Assembly: GCA_964404805.1 (NCBI GenBank)
Contig: CAYOLJ010000039.1
Coordinates: 1-9,953 of the forward strand
Direction of reading: 5' to 3'
DNA: 9,953 nt
Source: Peribacter sp964404805
GTDB lineage: Bacteria; Patescibacteriota; Gracilibacteria; Peribacterales; Peribacteraceae
The translations under genes were made by a program, and so were the position numbers. Under the pieces are notes generated by a model. That model searched no databases. It saw only the letters and a list, made by a program, of their open reading frames with translations, and was not told where the DNA came from. This document shows positions 1 through 6,293 of this stretch, one piece after another; position 1 is the stretch's first letter; every line of letters begins with the position of its first letter.

Positions 1-612
1 GGTAACGCTCTCACGCGACGTACGCAGCACGATCTGTTCGCCGAGACTAATGGTAGTAGGTCTGGCAAATACCGTGCCAAAGCTGCTTGCGCGTGCGAAG
101 GCGTTGGGCGGACTCGAGTGGCCAGCAATCACGATGGTTCCGCGCTCCCCCGGCTCCGCCGCATGGGGATAAGCGACGACACCGTACAGCAATCCTACCT
201 GCATCTGACGTTCGAGCGTCTCCCAGTCACGCACATCCCAGTGGCGTCGCGACGGAAGAAAGACAGAGGAACGAATCGAGAGTGATGGAATAGAGAGGTT
301 ATACGACTCCTGAATCTCCCATTGCAGCAGTTCATCGCGCTTCTGCTGATCTGTAGCCCGCGATGCGGCACTGGCAGCAAAGTGCATCGACGGCATGAGG
401 GGCGCAGGGGGCCGAGCAGGTTCACTCTCTACAACGGCTCCAACGACAGTATCCGACGCAGCCGAAAGCGAAGCATCCGTGCCCTCGACGGAAATAACTC
501 CCGCAATCGGGGGCACGAGATTGCGCACGATTTCCGCCCACAGCACGAACGACAGCGCAATGCTGAGAACGGCCAGAACAAAGGCTATGGTACGTTTTTG
601 ATGTGTTTTCAT
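1..612 (-). CDS. Membrane-anchored sortase, C-terminal part cut off by window edge
   Basis: Sortases are membrane-bound cysteine transpeptidases that cut a C-terminal sorting motif of exported proteins and join them to the cell surface or to each other. The 204 visible residues show a basic N-terminus (MKTHQKR), one TM helix (about 8-26), a Pro/Ala/Ser linker (about 55-85), then the start of the sortase barrel: SIPSLSIRSSV (107-117), a GLLYGVVAYP segment (140-149), PGERGTIVIAGHS (154-166) and FARASSFGTVF (172-182). His165 in the GHS motif should be the catalytic His. The catalytic Cys and Arg would lie beyond position 1, so activity cannot be judged. The N-terminal anchor with an extracellular catalytic domain fits class D/E/F-like enzymes; the class is not assignable. 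The ATG at 612 is chosen because it gives a clean anchor and has a promoter just upstream (TTGATA, 16 bp, TATAAT). It has no Shine-Dalgarno. It is divergent from tsaD. Surface proteins elsewhere in the window are possible substrates. Confidence 0.88.
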   Translation of the reverse strand, partial: MKTHQKRTIAFVLAVLSIALSFVLWAEIVRNLVPPIAGVISVEGTDASLSAASDTVVGAVVESEPARPPAPLMPSMHFAASAASRATDQQKRDELLQWEIQESYNLSIPSLSIRSSVFLPSRRHWDVRDWETLERQMQVGLLYGVVAYPHAAEPGERGTIVIAGHSSPPNAFARASSFGTVFARPTTISLGEQIVLRTSRESVT

Positions 613-623
613 GTATTATGGAT

Positions 624-651
624 ATTATACAACATTTTTGATATTTATCAA
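624..651 (-). promoter_or_regulatory. Sigma70-type promoter for the sortase gene
   Basis: Read on the minus strand, TTGATA (651-646) is followed by a 16-bp spacer and a perfect TATAAT (629-624). Only 11 nt separate the -10 box from the sortase ATG at 612, so the transcript should start about 3-5 nt before the ATG and carry practically no 5' leader. The -35 box lies inside an inverted repeat (636-653). A GAGGAGG string on this strand (660-654) lies about 40 nt upstream of the ATG and upstream of the promoter, so it cannot act as a ribosome binding site for this gene. Confidence 0.75.
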
Positions 652-653
652 AA
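636..653. repeat. Perfect 8-bp inverted repeat over the sortase -35 box
   Basis: TTTTGATA and TATCAAAA are perfect reverse complements separated by 2 bp (TT on the plus strand). The right half contains the -35 hexamer of the sortase promoter, and the left half presents the same TTGATA hexamer on the plus strand towards tsaD. Position and symmetry suit a dimeric repressor's operator covering the promoter. An AT-rich palindrome could also arise by chance in this AT-rich intergenic stretch. Confidence 0.45.
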
Positions 654-678
654 CCTCCTCAGATGCAAAATATTCGCC

Positions 679-684
679 TACTCT
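679..684 (+). promoter_or_regulatory. Possible -10 element of tsaD
   Basis: TACTCT keeps the three most important -10 positions (T, A, final T) and ends exactly 10 nt before the tsaD ATG at 695, the same spacing seen at other genes in the window. It matches TATAAT at only three of six positions, and no good -35 box lies 16-18 bp upstream. The call rests mainly on position. Confidence 0.25.
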
Positions 685-694
685 AGACATTCAT

Positions 695-1753
695 ATGATG
701 ACCCTGGGCATCGAGACATCGTGCGACGAAACGTCGGCAGCCATCGTTGCAGACGGCACCAAAGTTTTGAGTTGCATCATTGCTTCATCGAAAGATGCGT
801 TCGAGCAATCTGGAGGAGTCATTCCGGAGCACGCAGCCCGGGAACAGATCCGGGCAATCCAATCAGTCATCGATCAATCCTTCACACAGGCAGGCGTCGC
901 TCCCCAAGACATCGGCATGATTGCCGTCACGCGTGGTCCGGGGCTGCTCGGCTCTCTATTAGTGGGCACAGTAACAGCCCGCACACTGGCGGCACTCTGG
1001 AAAAAACCTCTCATCGGCGTGCACCACACATTGGGGCACTTGAGCTCTACATGGCTCGATGCCATCGACGAACCGCGCTTCCCAATGCTTACACTCTCAG
1101 CGTCAGGCGGCCACACGGAGCTCTGGCGACGCACCGATCACCTCAAGGGGGAACTCCTTGGCTCCACGCGAGATGATGCGGCGGGCGAAGCTTTCGATAA
1201 AGGTGCAAGCATGCTGGGCCTCCCCTACCCCGGCGGGCCCTCGATCTCGAGAGCGGGTGAATCTGGCAATCCGCAGGCGTTCCCTTTTCCGCAACCGCTC
1301 CGCAGTGATGCAACACTCGACTTCAGTTACTCCGGACTCAAAACAGCACTGAAATACCTACTGCGTGATATGTCAGATCCTGTCGCGCACCTCGCCGACC
1401 TTGCGGCGTCGTACGAGTTCGCAATATGCCGTCACCTCTGCGCTCGTATTGGCCAGGCAATCACACAGTACGACGATATGCAAGAGGTTCACGTTGTAGG
1501 CGGCGTCTCGGCCAATCATCGTCTGCGCTCCATGCTCACCGAACAGTGTGAAAGACGCATCATTCGCTTTCCGACAAAGTTACTCTACTGCACAGACAAC
1601 GCAGCCATGATCGCTTCAGCGGGAACATTTTTGCAGGAACACACGCCGCAGCCTCATGACTTCGTCACGGCTGCTTCACTGCCTGCCATGAGTGCTTTCA
1701 GCCAAATGCGGGAAGAATCGCCGCGAGCGCAATGCCGAGGATGCAGACAATAG
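695..1753 (+). CDS. tsaD: tRNA N6-threonylcarbamoyladenosine transferase TsaD
   Basis: TsaD (Kae1/Qri7/YgjD family) moves the threonylcarbamoyl group from TC-AMP to A37 of ANN-decoding tRNAs, working in the cytoplasm with TsaB and TsaE; TC-AMP comes from TsaC/Sua5. Neither TsaB, TsaE nor TsaC is encoded in this window. Numbered from the second of two adjacent ATGs (698; 351 aa), the ASKHA-fold hallmarks are all present: GIETSCDETSAA (4-15), PEHAAREQ (43-50), RGPGLLGSLLVG (79-90), the metal-binding pair H110/H114 in GVHHTLGH, SASGGHTEL (134-142), STRDDAAGEAFDKGA (156-170), PGGPSISR (178-185), DFSYSGLKTA (208-217), VVGGVSAN (266-273) and CTDNAAM (298-304) with the metal ligand D300. No catalytic residue is missing. 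Either ATG (695 or 698) is possible; there is no Shine-Dalgarno, and a weak TACTCT hexamer lies 10 nt before 695. The last 56 nt overlap, on the opposite strand, a micropeptide gene, and the C-terminal 15-20 residues are an unconserved tail. Confidence 0.97.
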   Translation: MMTLGIETSCDETSAAIVADGTKVLSCIIASSKDAFEQSGGVIPEHAAREQIRAIQSVIDQSFTQAGVAPQDIGMIAVTRGPGLLGSLLVGTVTARTLAALWKKPLIGVHHTLGHLSSTWLDAIDEPRFPMLTLSASGGHTELWRRTDHLKGELLGSTRDDAAGEAFDKGASMLGLPYPGGPSISRAGESGNPQAFPFPQPLRSDATLDFSYSGLKTALKYLLRDMSDPVAHLADLAASYEFAICRHLCARIGQAITQYDDMQEVHVVGGVSANHRLRSMLTEQCERRIIRFPTKLLYCTDNAAMIASAGTFLQEHTPQPHDFVTAASLPAMSAFSQMREESPRAQCRGCRQ

Positions 1754-1784
1754 CGAAGGCACGAACAAAAGTTTTTTGCTTCAT
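1698..1784 (-). CDS. 28-aa single-TM micropeptide overlapping the PKD gene stop
   Basis: This small gene starts with an ATG that overlaps the TGA of the upstream PKD-domain gene (ATGA at 1784-1781), the classic arrangement for translational coupling. It encodes 28 residues: a basic head (MKQKTFVR), then an almost wholly hydrophobic helix (about residues 9-27, with AIVCILGIALAAI at its core) and a final Gly. It should be a bare single-pass membrane peptide. The layout resembles that of small one-helix membrane proteins such as Firmicutes Prli42 (about 31 aa), but I claim no homology. Its 3' part lies antisense to the last 56 nt of tsaD. Support comes from the 4-nt overlap, the positive-inside TM composition and the position at the end of an envelope operon. 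Against it: it is so short that a chance ORF cannot be excluded. Confidence 0.6.
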   Translation of the reverse strand: MKQKTFVRAFAIVCILGIALAAILPAFG

Positions 1785-3829
1785 GGTTGCACGGTAATAG
1801 TAAGGGGCTCCGAAATCGCAACACTGTCGCCATCATGAAGCGTGAGAGTGACAATGTAGGTTCCGGTCTTCTGGAAATCATGAATGGGATTGTTTTTGTC
1901 GCTCGAGAATCCGTCACCAAAATCCCACATATAGGTCGTTTGCTGCCCCAGTGTGGAGCAGTCACTGCTGAGCTGAATACCAAGAGGAGCCTTGCCATCG
2001 GTGCGACTGGCCGAAATGCAGGCGTCGATAACCGGCGCGCGCACGACAATAGTCTTGCTCGACGAGAACTCTTTGCCACTGGTGGTGAACACCTTGGCAA
2101 TAATCTCGTACGTCCCGGGTTTCTGGAACGCGTGTGATACCTGTGCGCCCTGCTGGTGAGCCGCGCCCTGAGGCTCATCGCTGAACGTCCACTCAAATCC
2201 GCTGATTTGCTCATCCTGAATCACTGTCTCTGATGCATCGAACCGCACAGTGAGCGGGGATGTACCGCCATCAGGATCCATGCGGATGGTGACGGTGGAT
2301 GCCGGGGGCAAGACTTCAACGGTAATAGGCTTACGCATGACGCGTCCGTCGGGATCCTGGCCGATGAGCCAGAGTGTAAAGACCCCTTCGCGCCGGTACA
2401 CGGCCTGCACAGAATCGCGCGTCGATCCGACTGAGGTCGCTTCGGGTGCCTCCCAGAAGAACTCCACAAGCGGAATAGTGGTGCGGGGCTTCAAATCCAC
2501 GATCACAGGGACTTCTCCGCTGATCTTGCTGTTCTTAACCTCCGGCAATCCACTGAATGTGAGATCGGGCAACGGCAGATCTTCTGTCACGCGCACCACC
2601 TTGGTGATCTTGGCCACCGGCCCGGCCTGGGAGCGCACTTCTGCTATAACAGGAAACACGCCACGTTGGGCAAAGGTGTGCCCTACCCGCTCGCCACGCG
2701 CATCGGAACCGTCACCGAAATTCCATAGCACAACGCGCACGGGCTCTGCGGTACTCACGCGGAAGACCGCACCAAATGGTGCAGGCCCAATCAAATGCTC
2801 CGGCTCAGCTGAGAAATCCACAGGAAAAGGGAGAGGCTGTGATCGCAACACTTCTATGGAACGCTCGTAGACCTGCTGTGCCTTGGTCTTGAGTGTCACT
2901 TTCACCGAAACCATGGTCTCACCTTCGGCGAAGAATGTGTGTACGACATCAAGATCCTTCGTTATTAAATCGATCTCTCCATTGCCATCAAAATCCCACT
3001 CCACCTGATCGAGATCCTCTTTCTTCGTGACAAGATGCGTAATGCTCAGTCGCGCAGGCTCATCGAGCACAGGATTTATAGGATCGACAGCAAAGACAGC
3101 ACGCGTAATCGTGAGTACACGTGAAATACGACGCACGTCTCCACCTTGTAAGAAAATCGTGGCAGCTATAGTTCGCTGCCCCTGACGGTCGTAATAGGCT
3201 GTCGCCGATGGTTCCGTCGTCTCTGCATTCATTTTACCGTCGCCTTCAAAATCCCATACAAACTTCTCAGGGGTGAGCTCTCGGCGCGCCAGAATCTCTA
3301 TCGCAGATTGCAAGCTAAAGGTGACCGAGAGCGGTGCCACCATGTCTTCCGCTCGCTCAGGAACAGCAACGTCAATCCACAGTTTCGGTTCACGACGAAT
3401 GGCCAACGGGACAATCGCGCTCAGCAGCAGGCCAGGCAGAATCACGGCGGCAACCTTGATAGAAGCAAGACGACGTCGCGGCAGAGGAATGTCGTCGGCC
3501 GCCCCGATACGAAGGAATGCAAACAGACCGATGCCCACCAGCACAACCGCACACAGCACTGCCACCATGGTTCCGGTAGGAATCCACCGATCGTACACGC
3601 CCGTGGAATCTGGCAGCACCATAAGCAGGTACACTGACCAAAGCCCATACGTGATGTACGGAATCACAATGAACACCACAATGAGCCTGCGCAGAAAGCG
3701 CCGTGAGGCAATCGCAGGATCCTTCTGCTGTGGGAGCTGCGGGCCCGACACAGGCTGACCTGGAGGAGTGGGCGTCGGCGCCGCAATGCCGTCGATGGGC
3801 TGCGGAGGAGTCGGAGTCATCGGGCTCAC
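1781..3829 (-). CDS. Three-TM protein with six PKD-type beta-sandwich domains
   Basis: A 682-aa membrane protein with a large external arm, probably adhesive or structural; the precise function is unknown. Residues 1-40 are Pro-rich (PTPTPPG type), three TM helices follow (about 49-71, 85-107, 122-143), then six PKD-like domains at a regular 86-91-residue pitch. Signature strands are WDFEGDG (192), WDFDGNG (278), WNFGDGS (369), FFWEAPE (457), FEWTFSD (545) and WDFGDG (635). Each is followed by a conserved 'G-x-(Y/F)-x-(V/I)' strand, for example KTGTYIVTLTL (654-664) and KPGTYEIIAKV (570-580). Domains 4 and 5 have lost the GDG turn. The loop DFDGNGEID (279-287) matches a calcium-binding loop pattern. 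The GTG start at 3829 overlaps the preceding gene's TGA (GTGA), implying coupled translation; ATG at 3820 is the alternative and removes three residues. No sorting signal ends the protein, so the TM block is the anchor. Confidence 0.9.
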   Translation of the reverse strand: MSPMTPTPPQPIDGIAAPTPTPPGQPVSGPQLPQQKDPAIASRRFLRRLIVVFIVIPYITYGLWSVYLLMVLPDSTGVYDRWIPTGTMVAVLCAVVLVGIGLFAFLRIGAADDIPLPRRRLASIKVAAVILPGLLLSAIVPLAIRREPKLWIDVAVPERAEDMVAPLSVTFSLQSAIEILARRELTPEKFVWDFEGDGKMNAETTEPSATAYYDRQGQRTIAATIFLQGGDVRRISRVLTITRAVFAVDPINPVLDEPARLSITHLVTKKEDLDQVEWDFDGNGEIDLITKDLDVVHTFFAEGETMVSVKVTLKTKAQQVYERSIEVLRSQPLPFPVDFSAEPEHLIGPAPFGAVFRVSTAEPVRVVLWNFGDGSDARGERVGHTFAQRGVFPVIAEVRSQAGPVAKITKVVRVTEDLPLPDLTFSGLPEVKNSKISGEVPVIVDLKPRTTIPLVEFFWEAPEATSVGSTRDSVQAVYRREGVFTLWLIGQDPDGRVMRKPITVEVLPPASTVTIRMDPDGGTSPLTVRFDASETVIQDEQISGFEWTFSDEPQGAAHQQGAQVSHAFQKPGTYEIIAKVFTTSGKEFSSSKTIVVRAPVIDACISASRTDGKAPLGIQLSSDCSTLGQQTTYMWDFGDGFSSDKNNPIHDFQKTGTYIVTLTLHDGDSVAISEPLTITVQP

Positions 3830-4833
3830 TCGGTGAGTGCGGGAACTCCCTCAAGGAGAGAACGATACTGTTCAAGCTGCTGTGATGAGAGAGAGCCACC
3901 AGGAATATTCTGCTCTTCCTGAAGACCAAAGAATGACGCTGGAGCAAAGGGCTTTGACTCGACAGGCGGTGTAACCGTTGGAGCGGAATCGAAGTCGCTG
4001 AGATGGATCGAGAATGAACCGCCGAACATTCCCTGCTGCATACGGAAATTTTCAATCGTCCATAGGGCCTGCCGCAACACGTAGGACTCGGCATCAATCC
4101 ACATCTCCCCCGTTGCCTGCAGACCGACAAGGGAACGGGCAAGACTGTCGCGATCCAGCGTTTCGTTACGTGCGGCAGCCACCTGCTCTAAGTACGCGAG
4201 CAGCTTGTCTTGATCGATGGCCACGTCGTAGTGGAACACGGTTGCTCCATCGAGTGATGTGGTACCACGATCACGAACAACGCGCACCACCTGTGACTGA
4301 GCACGGAGCAAATTAGGCGAAGGCGTCATCATTCCGCCGGGTACTGCACCCTCCTCCGCTACTGCCGCAGACGGCAACCTCCACCATTGACCGGCAAGCA
4401 GGGTAACCAGCTCAGGCTGGAACAATGAGCCATCCGGCTCTGTAGAGAGCGATTCGACGTTGAAGTAGAGATCTTTTTTGCCGACGACGACCATTTCACC
4501 CGCACCCCGCAGTCTGAACGTCTGACTGCGATTGCCTGCAGGAACGAACAGCGCATCCATTGTCACAGACATCTGCAGGCTATCACCGGCATCCTGTAAT
4601 ACTCCGTTCAGCTCTACGGTGCCTGAGGCAGGAAGTGTCCCACCTTCTATACGAAAATGACCTTCACCTGTAAGGCGTGCCGACTGGAGCGAACGACTTT
4701 TCTGTGCTGCAAGATTCATCACCTCCTCGACATCCCGCGAAGGAGCAGTAGAGGGAGCTTCACGAAGAAAAAGGAAAAGTGGAATGCCACCGAGTAGGGC
4801 AACCGCGAGCAGGAAGAGAATAGTTCGTCTCAT
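3826..4833 (-). CDS. Membrane-anchored LppX/LolA-like exported protein, function unknown
   Basis: A 335-aa protein with an N-terminal anchor or uncleaved signal (MRR then a hydrophobic run, about residues 4-23) and an external domain of alternating beta strands from about residue 35. The pattern 'ARLTGEGHFRIEG' (52-64), 'GTVELNGVL' (71-79), 'GEMVVVGKKDLYFNVES' (112-128), 'GATVFHYDVAID' (196-207) and 'GEMWIDAESYVLRQALWTI' (242-260) is typical of the half-barrel fold of mycobacterial LppX/LprG and of LolA, which bind lipid in a hydrophobic cleft. This is fold-level resemblance judged by eye, and lipid binding is not demonstrated. No lipobox Cys is visible, so it is not a lipoprotein. The tail (about 285-335) is Pro/Ser/Gln-rich and probably disordered. 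ATG 4833 is preferred over an upstream in-frame TTG at 4887 because it sits directly before the anchor. The stop overlaps the PKD gene's GTG start. There are 93 nt to the upstream gene, with only a weak possible promoter (TTGTGT, 17 bp, CATACT). Confidence 0.8.
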   Translation of the reverse strand: MRRTILFLLAVALLGGIPLFLFLREAPSTAPSRDVEEVMNLAAQKSRSLQSARLTGEGHFRIEGGTLPASGTVELNGVLQDAGDSLQMSVTMDALFVPAGNRSQTFRLRGAGEMVVVGKKDLYFNVESLSTEPDGSLFQPELVTLLAGQWWRLPSAAVAEEGAVPGGMMTPSPNLLRAQSQVVRVVRDRGTTSLDGATVFHYDVAIDQDKLLAYLEQVAAARNETLDRDSLARSLVGLQATGEMWIDAESYVLRQALWTIENFRMQQGMFGGSFSIHLSDFDSAPTVTPPVESKPFAPASFFGLQEEQNIPGGSLSSQQLEQYRSLLEGVPALTE

Positions 4834-4926
4834 AGAAATGCAATCGGGAATTTCAGACAGTATGCTCGGAGAATACAGAGAACACAATTTCCTGAATGGA
4901 CGATGCGTGGGGAAGTATGCGAAACA
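4834..4926 (-). other. Short intergenic gap in the minus-strand operon
   Basis: This 93-nt gap separates the Ig-like gene from the LppX/LolA-like gene. On the minus strand, TTGTGT and CATACT are spaced 17 bp apart and end 23 nt before the ATG region, which would make a modest internal promoter (3/6 and 4/6 matches to consensus). I see no clear terminator hairpin and no Shine-Dalgarno before the ATG at 4833. Confidence 0.25.
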
Positions 4927-5886
4927 TCACCGTCGTCTCGAAACCCGACGAGCCACGAGATCGCTCGGCTCTTCGAGCATGAACCCAATCGTGCGCCTCC
5001 GACTCGCCAGTACATCGGCCCGCACCGTAAGCAGGAACATCTGACCACGCTCCATGATGAGAGGTGTAGAGAAGACAAAGGGCGCCCGATCGCCCTCGAG
5101 AGATGACAGACGAGCGAGCACTTCTCCGCGCGACGTCTCGAGCGTGAGATTCTGAAGATCTGCTGCGCGTGCAGACCCATCATTCGTAAGTGTCAGAGCA
5201 TCGATGGCCTGGTCGTACTCTTCTGCTGTAAGACGGAGGCGGGCTACCATGCGATGATCGCCATAGCGCACACGCGACAGGAGCGGCAGGAATGTGATCT
5301 TCACACTCCCCTGACTCTCACCCACCGTTCTGCGCACAGGCGCCACAGATGCACTCGTCAACGATACCGATGCATTCTCCGCATCAATATCACCCGGACC
5401 AGAGAGCGTGATACGGTGCTCGCCGGCAGGCGCGGCATCGGACGAAAAATTCGCCATGATCGACAGGTCTCGTCCGCCGCACGCCGGCACGACGACTGCG
5501 GGCCGGAACGTGAGTGTCACAACTCCATCGCGTGATGAGAGAGCACGTGCCCGCGACACCCGCACACCGTCACTCATCGCGTAAACGGAAGAAATATCGC
5601 GAATGGCGCCCAATCCGCGATGCGTAACCGTCACACCGTGCATTGCCACATCTCCGCTACAGGAAGCCGAAAGATTGAGTACAAGCATCTCGACACGCTG
5701 GGCCCCCGGCGGCACCGAGGCCGCAGGTTGTTCCACAATCTGTACTGAGAGAGAAAGTGGGAGGAGAAGAGCCGAAAACAGCAGTGCACTCACCACATTT
5801 TCTACTATACGGGATCGTGCTCGTTTGAGACAGCCAAGGAGAGCTGTCAGAGCATGAGTCTCGCCACTATGCAACTTCTGCACCAT
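4927..5886 (-). CDS. Membrane-anchored protein with two Ig-like beta-sandwich repeats
   Basis: A 319-aa protein from the ATG at 5886. Residues 1-27 are a basic cytoplasmic head (LKRARSR at 20-26), about 29-49 a signal anchor or long signal peptide, and the rest is external beta-rich sequence. I see two related domains of about 110 residues: 64-162 (MLVLNLSASCSGDVAMHGV through GGRDLSIMANFSSDAAPAGEH) and 196-305 (VKITFLPLLSRVRYGDHRMVARL through ERGQMFLLTVRADV). Both follow the same order: core strand, 'new phrase with G and D' loop, strand, and a final 'L-x-(I/L)-x-A-x-(F/V)' strand. Cys76 and Cys136 in domain 1 could form a disulfide. I do not recognise the family. The C-terminus is very basic (ARRVSRRR). 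An in-frame ATG at 5916 would add 10 residues. The start faces away from the 117-aa gene and the two genes' -10 elements overlap on a palindrome. Confidence 0.78.
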   Translation of the reverse strand: MVQKLHSGETHALTALLGCLKRARSRIVENVVSALLFSALLLPLSLSVQIVEQPAASVPPGAQRVEMLVLNLSASCSGDVAMHGVTVTHRGLGAIRDISSVYAMSDGVRVSRARALSSRDGVVTLTFRPAVVVPACGGRDLSIMANFSSDAAPAGEHRITLSGPGDIDAENASVSLTSASVAPVRRTVGESQGSVKITFLPLLSRVRYGDHRMVARLRLTAEEYDQAIDALTLTNDGSARAADLQNLTLETSRGEVLARLSSLEGDRAPFVFSTPLIMERGQMFLLTVRADVLASRRRTIGFMLEEPSDLVARRVSRRR

Positions 5887-5904
5887 TTTGTGTCTCTTCG
5901 CTCC

Positions 5905-5913
5905 TGCTATAGT
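5905..5913 (+). promoter_or_regulatory. Extended -10 promoter of the 117-aa gene
   Basis: TGCTATAGT contains the TGn extended -10 motif followed by TATAGT (5908-5913, five of six matches to consensus). It ends 10 nt before the ATG at 5924, so the RNA should begin about 3-4 nt before the start codon. There is no strong -35 box (ATTTTG at 5885-5890 with 17-bp spacing is the best), as is usual for extended -10 promoters. The palindromic core CTATAG (5907-5912) also gives TATAGC on the minus strand, pointing towards the Ig-like gene. Confidence 0.6.
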
Positions 5914-5923
5914 CATCGACAAG

Positions 5924-6277
5924 ATGTTCCGTACCGCGTTCACCGAGCTTGTTCTGGGCACGAACAATAGCAACGCTTCTAACGCCTTGTGCCGCAAAGA
6001 TTGCTCACCCGCACGCTGCGACGACGGCATCAATGATGACAACCCAACGGATGGCCGCAAGGCCGAGCGCTGCGACGACGATGAGAAGAACAGAGACACG
6101 GTCACCGGAGCCTTTCGAACGGACTGCAAGTACCGCAACGCCTACTTCACACTCGGAGAGTGGGTGCAGAATCTTCAGCTCTACGCGGTGGATGGCGAGG
6201 TCGTTCCCGACGCACCTGACATCGACGAGAACACAACATTCTTCTACTTCGGCGCCCTGACGCTCATCCTCATGTGA
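5924..6277 (+). CDS. Small acidic Cys-containing protein, function unknown
   Basis: A 117-aa hypothetical protein that I do not recognise. It has no signal peptide. An N-terminal segment MFRTAFTELVLG is followed by a hydrophilic region with five Cys (about residues 23-70) and a very Asp/Asn-rich stretch, CDDGINDDNPTDGR then CDDDEKNRD. This looks like the 'CxDGxDND'-type loops of secreted calcium-binding proteins, but without an export signal that parallel is weak. The C-terminal half (NAYFTLGEWVQNLQLYAVDG, then DIDENTTFFYFGALTLILM) looks like a folded beta-rich end. It is taken as real because third codon positions are strongly G/C (runs such as TTC TTC TAC TTC GGC GCC CTG) and because an extended -10 promoter lies 10 nt before the ATG. 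An in-frame TTG at 5888 is less likely. The opposite strand also has an open frame over part of this region, which lowers certainty. Confidence 0.62.
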   Translation: MFRTAFTELVLGTNNSNASNALCRKDCSPARCDDGINDDNPTDGRKAERCDDDEKNRDTVTGAFRTDCKYRNAYFTLGEWVQNLQLYAVDGEVVPDAPDIDENTTFFYFGALTLILM

Positions 6278-6293
6278 AGCAGAAGATGTGAGA

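Noticed and set aside
654..660. GAGGAGG on the minus strand as a ribosome binding site
   Set aside because: It is more than 40 nt from the sortase ATG and upstream of the promoter -10, so it would not be in that mRNA.
322..1176. A 284-codon open frame on the plus strand across the sortase and tsaD start
   Set aside because: It crosses the divergent intergenic region and then runs in another frame of tsaD. The product is Arg/His/Ser-rich with no domain pattern.
1754..1780. Rho-independent terminator between tsaD and the PKD gene
   Set aside because: There is only a weak A/T-only foldback (CAAAA/TTTTG) followed by no T-tract of use. The stretch is inside the micropeptide gene on the minus strand.
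1654..2214. A 186-codon minus-strand frame at the end of the PKD gene
   Set aside because: It is an out-of-frame shadow with very Arg/Ser/Pro-rich, low-complexity translation. The in-frame PKD repeats explain the sequence.
3390..4142. A 250-codon minus-strand frame spanning the junction of the LppX/LolA-like and PKD genes
   Set aside because: It is a shadow of the two real genes in another frame of the same strand. The product is Ser/Arg/His-rich without fold signals.
5887..6138. N-terminal extension of the Ig-like protein up to 6138
   Set aside because: The extra 84 residues are Ser/Arg-rich without domain features and would overlap the 117-aa gene and its promoter. ATG 5886 precedes the signal anchor directly.
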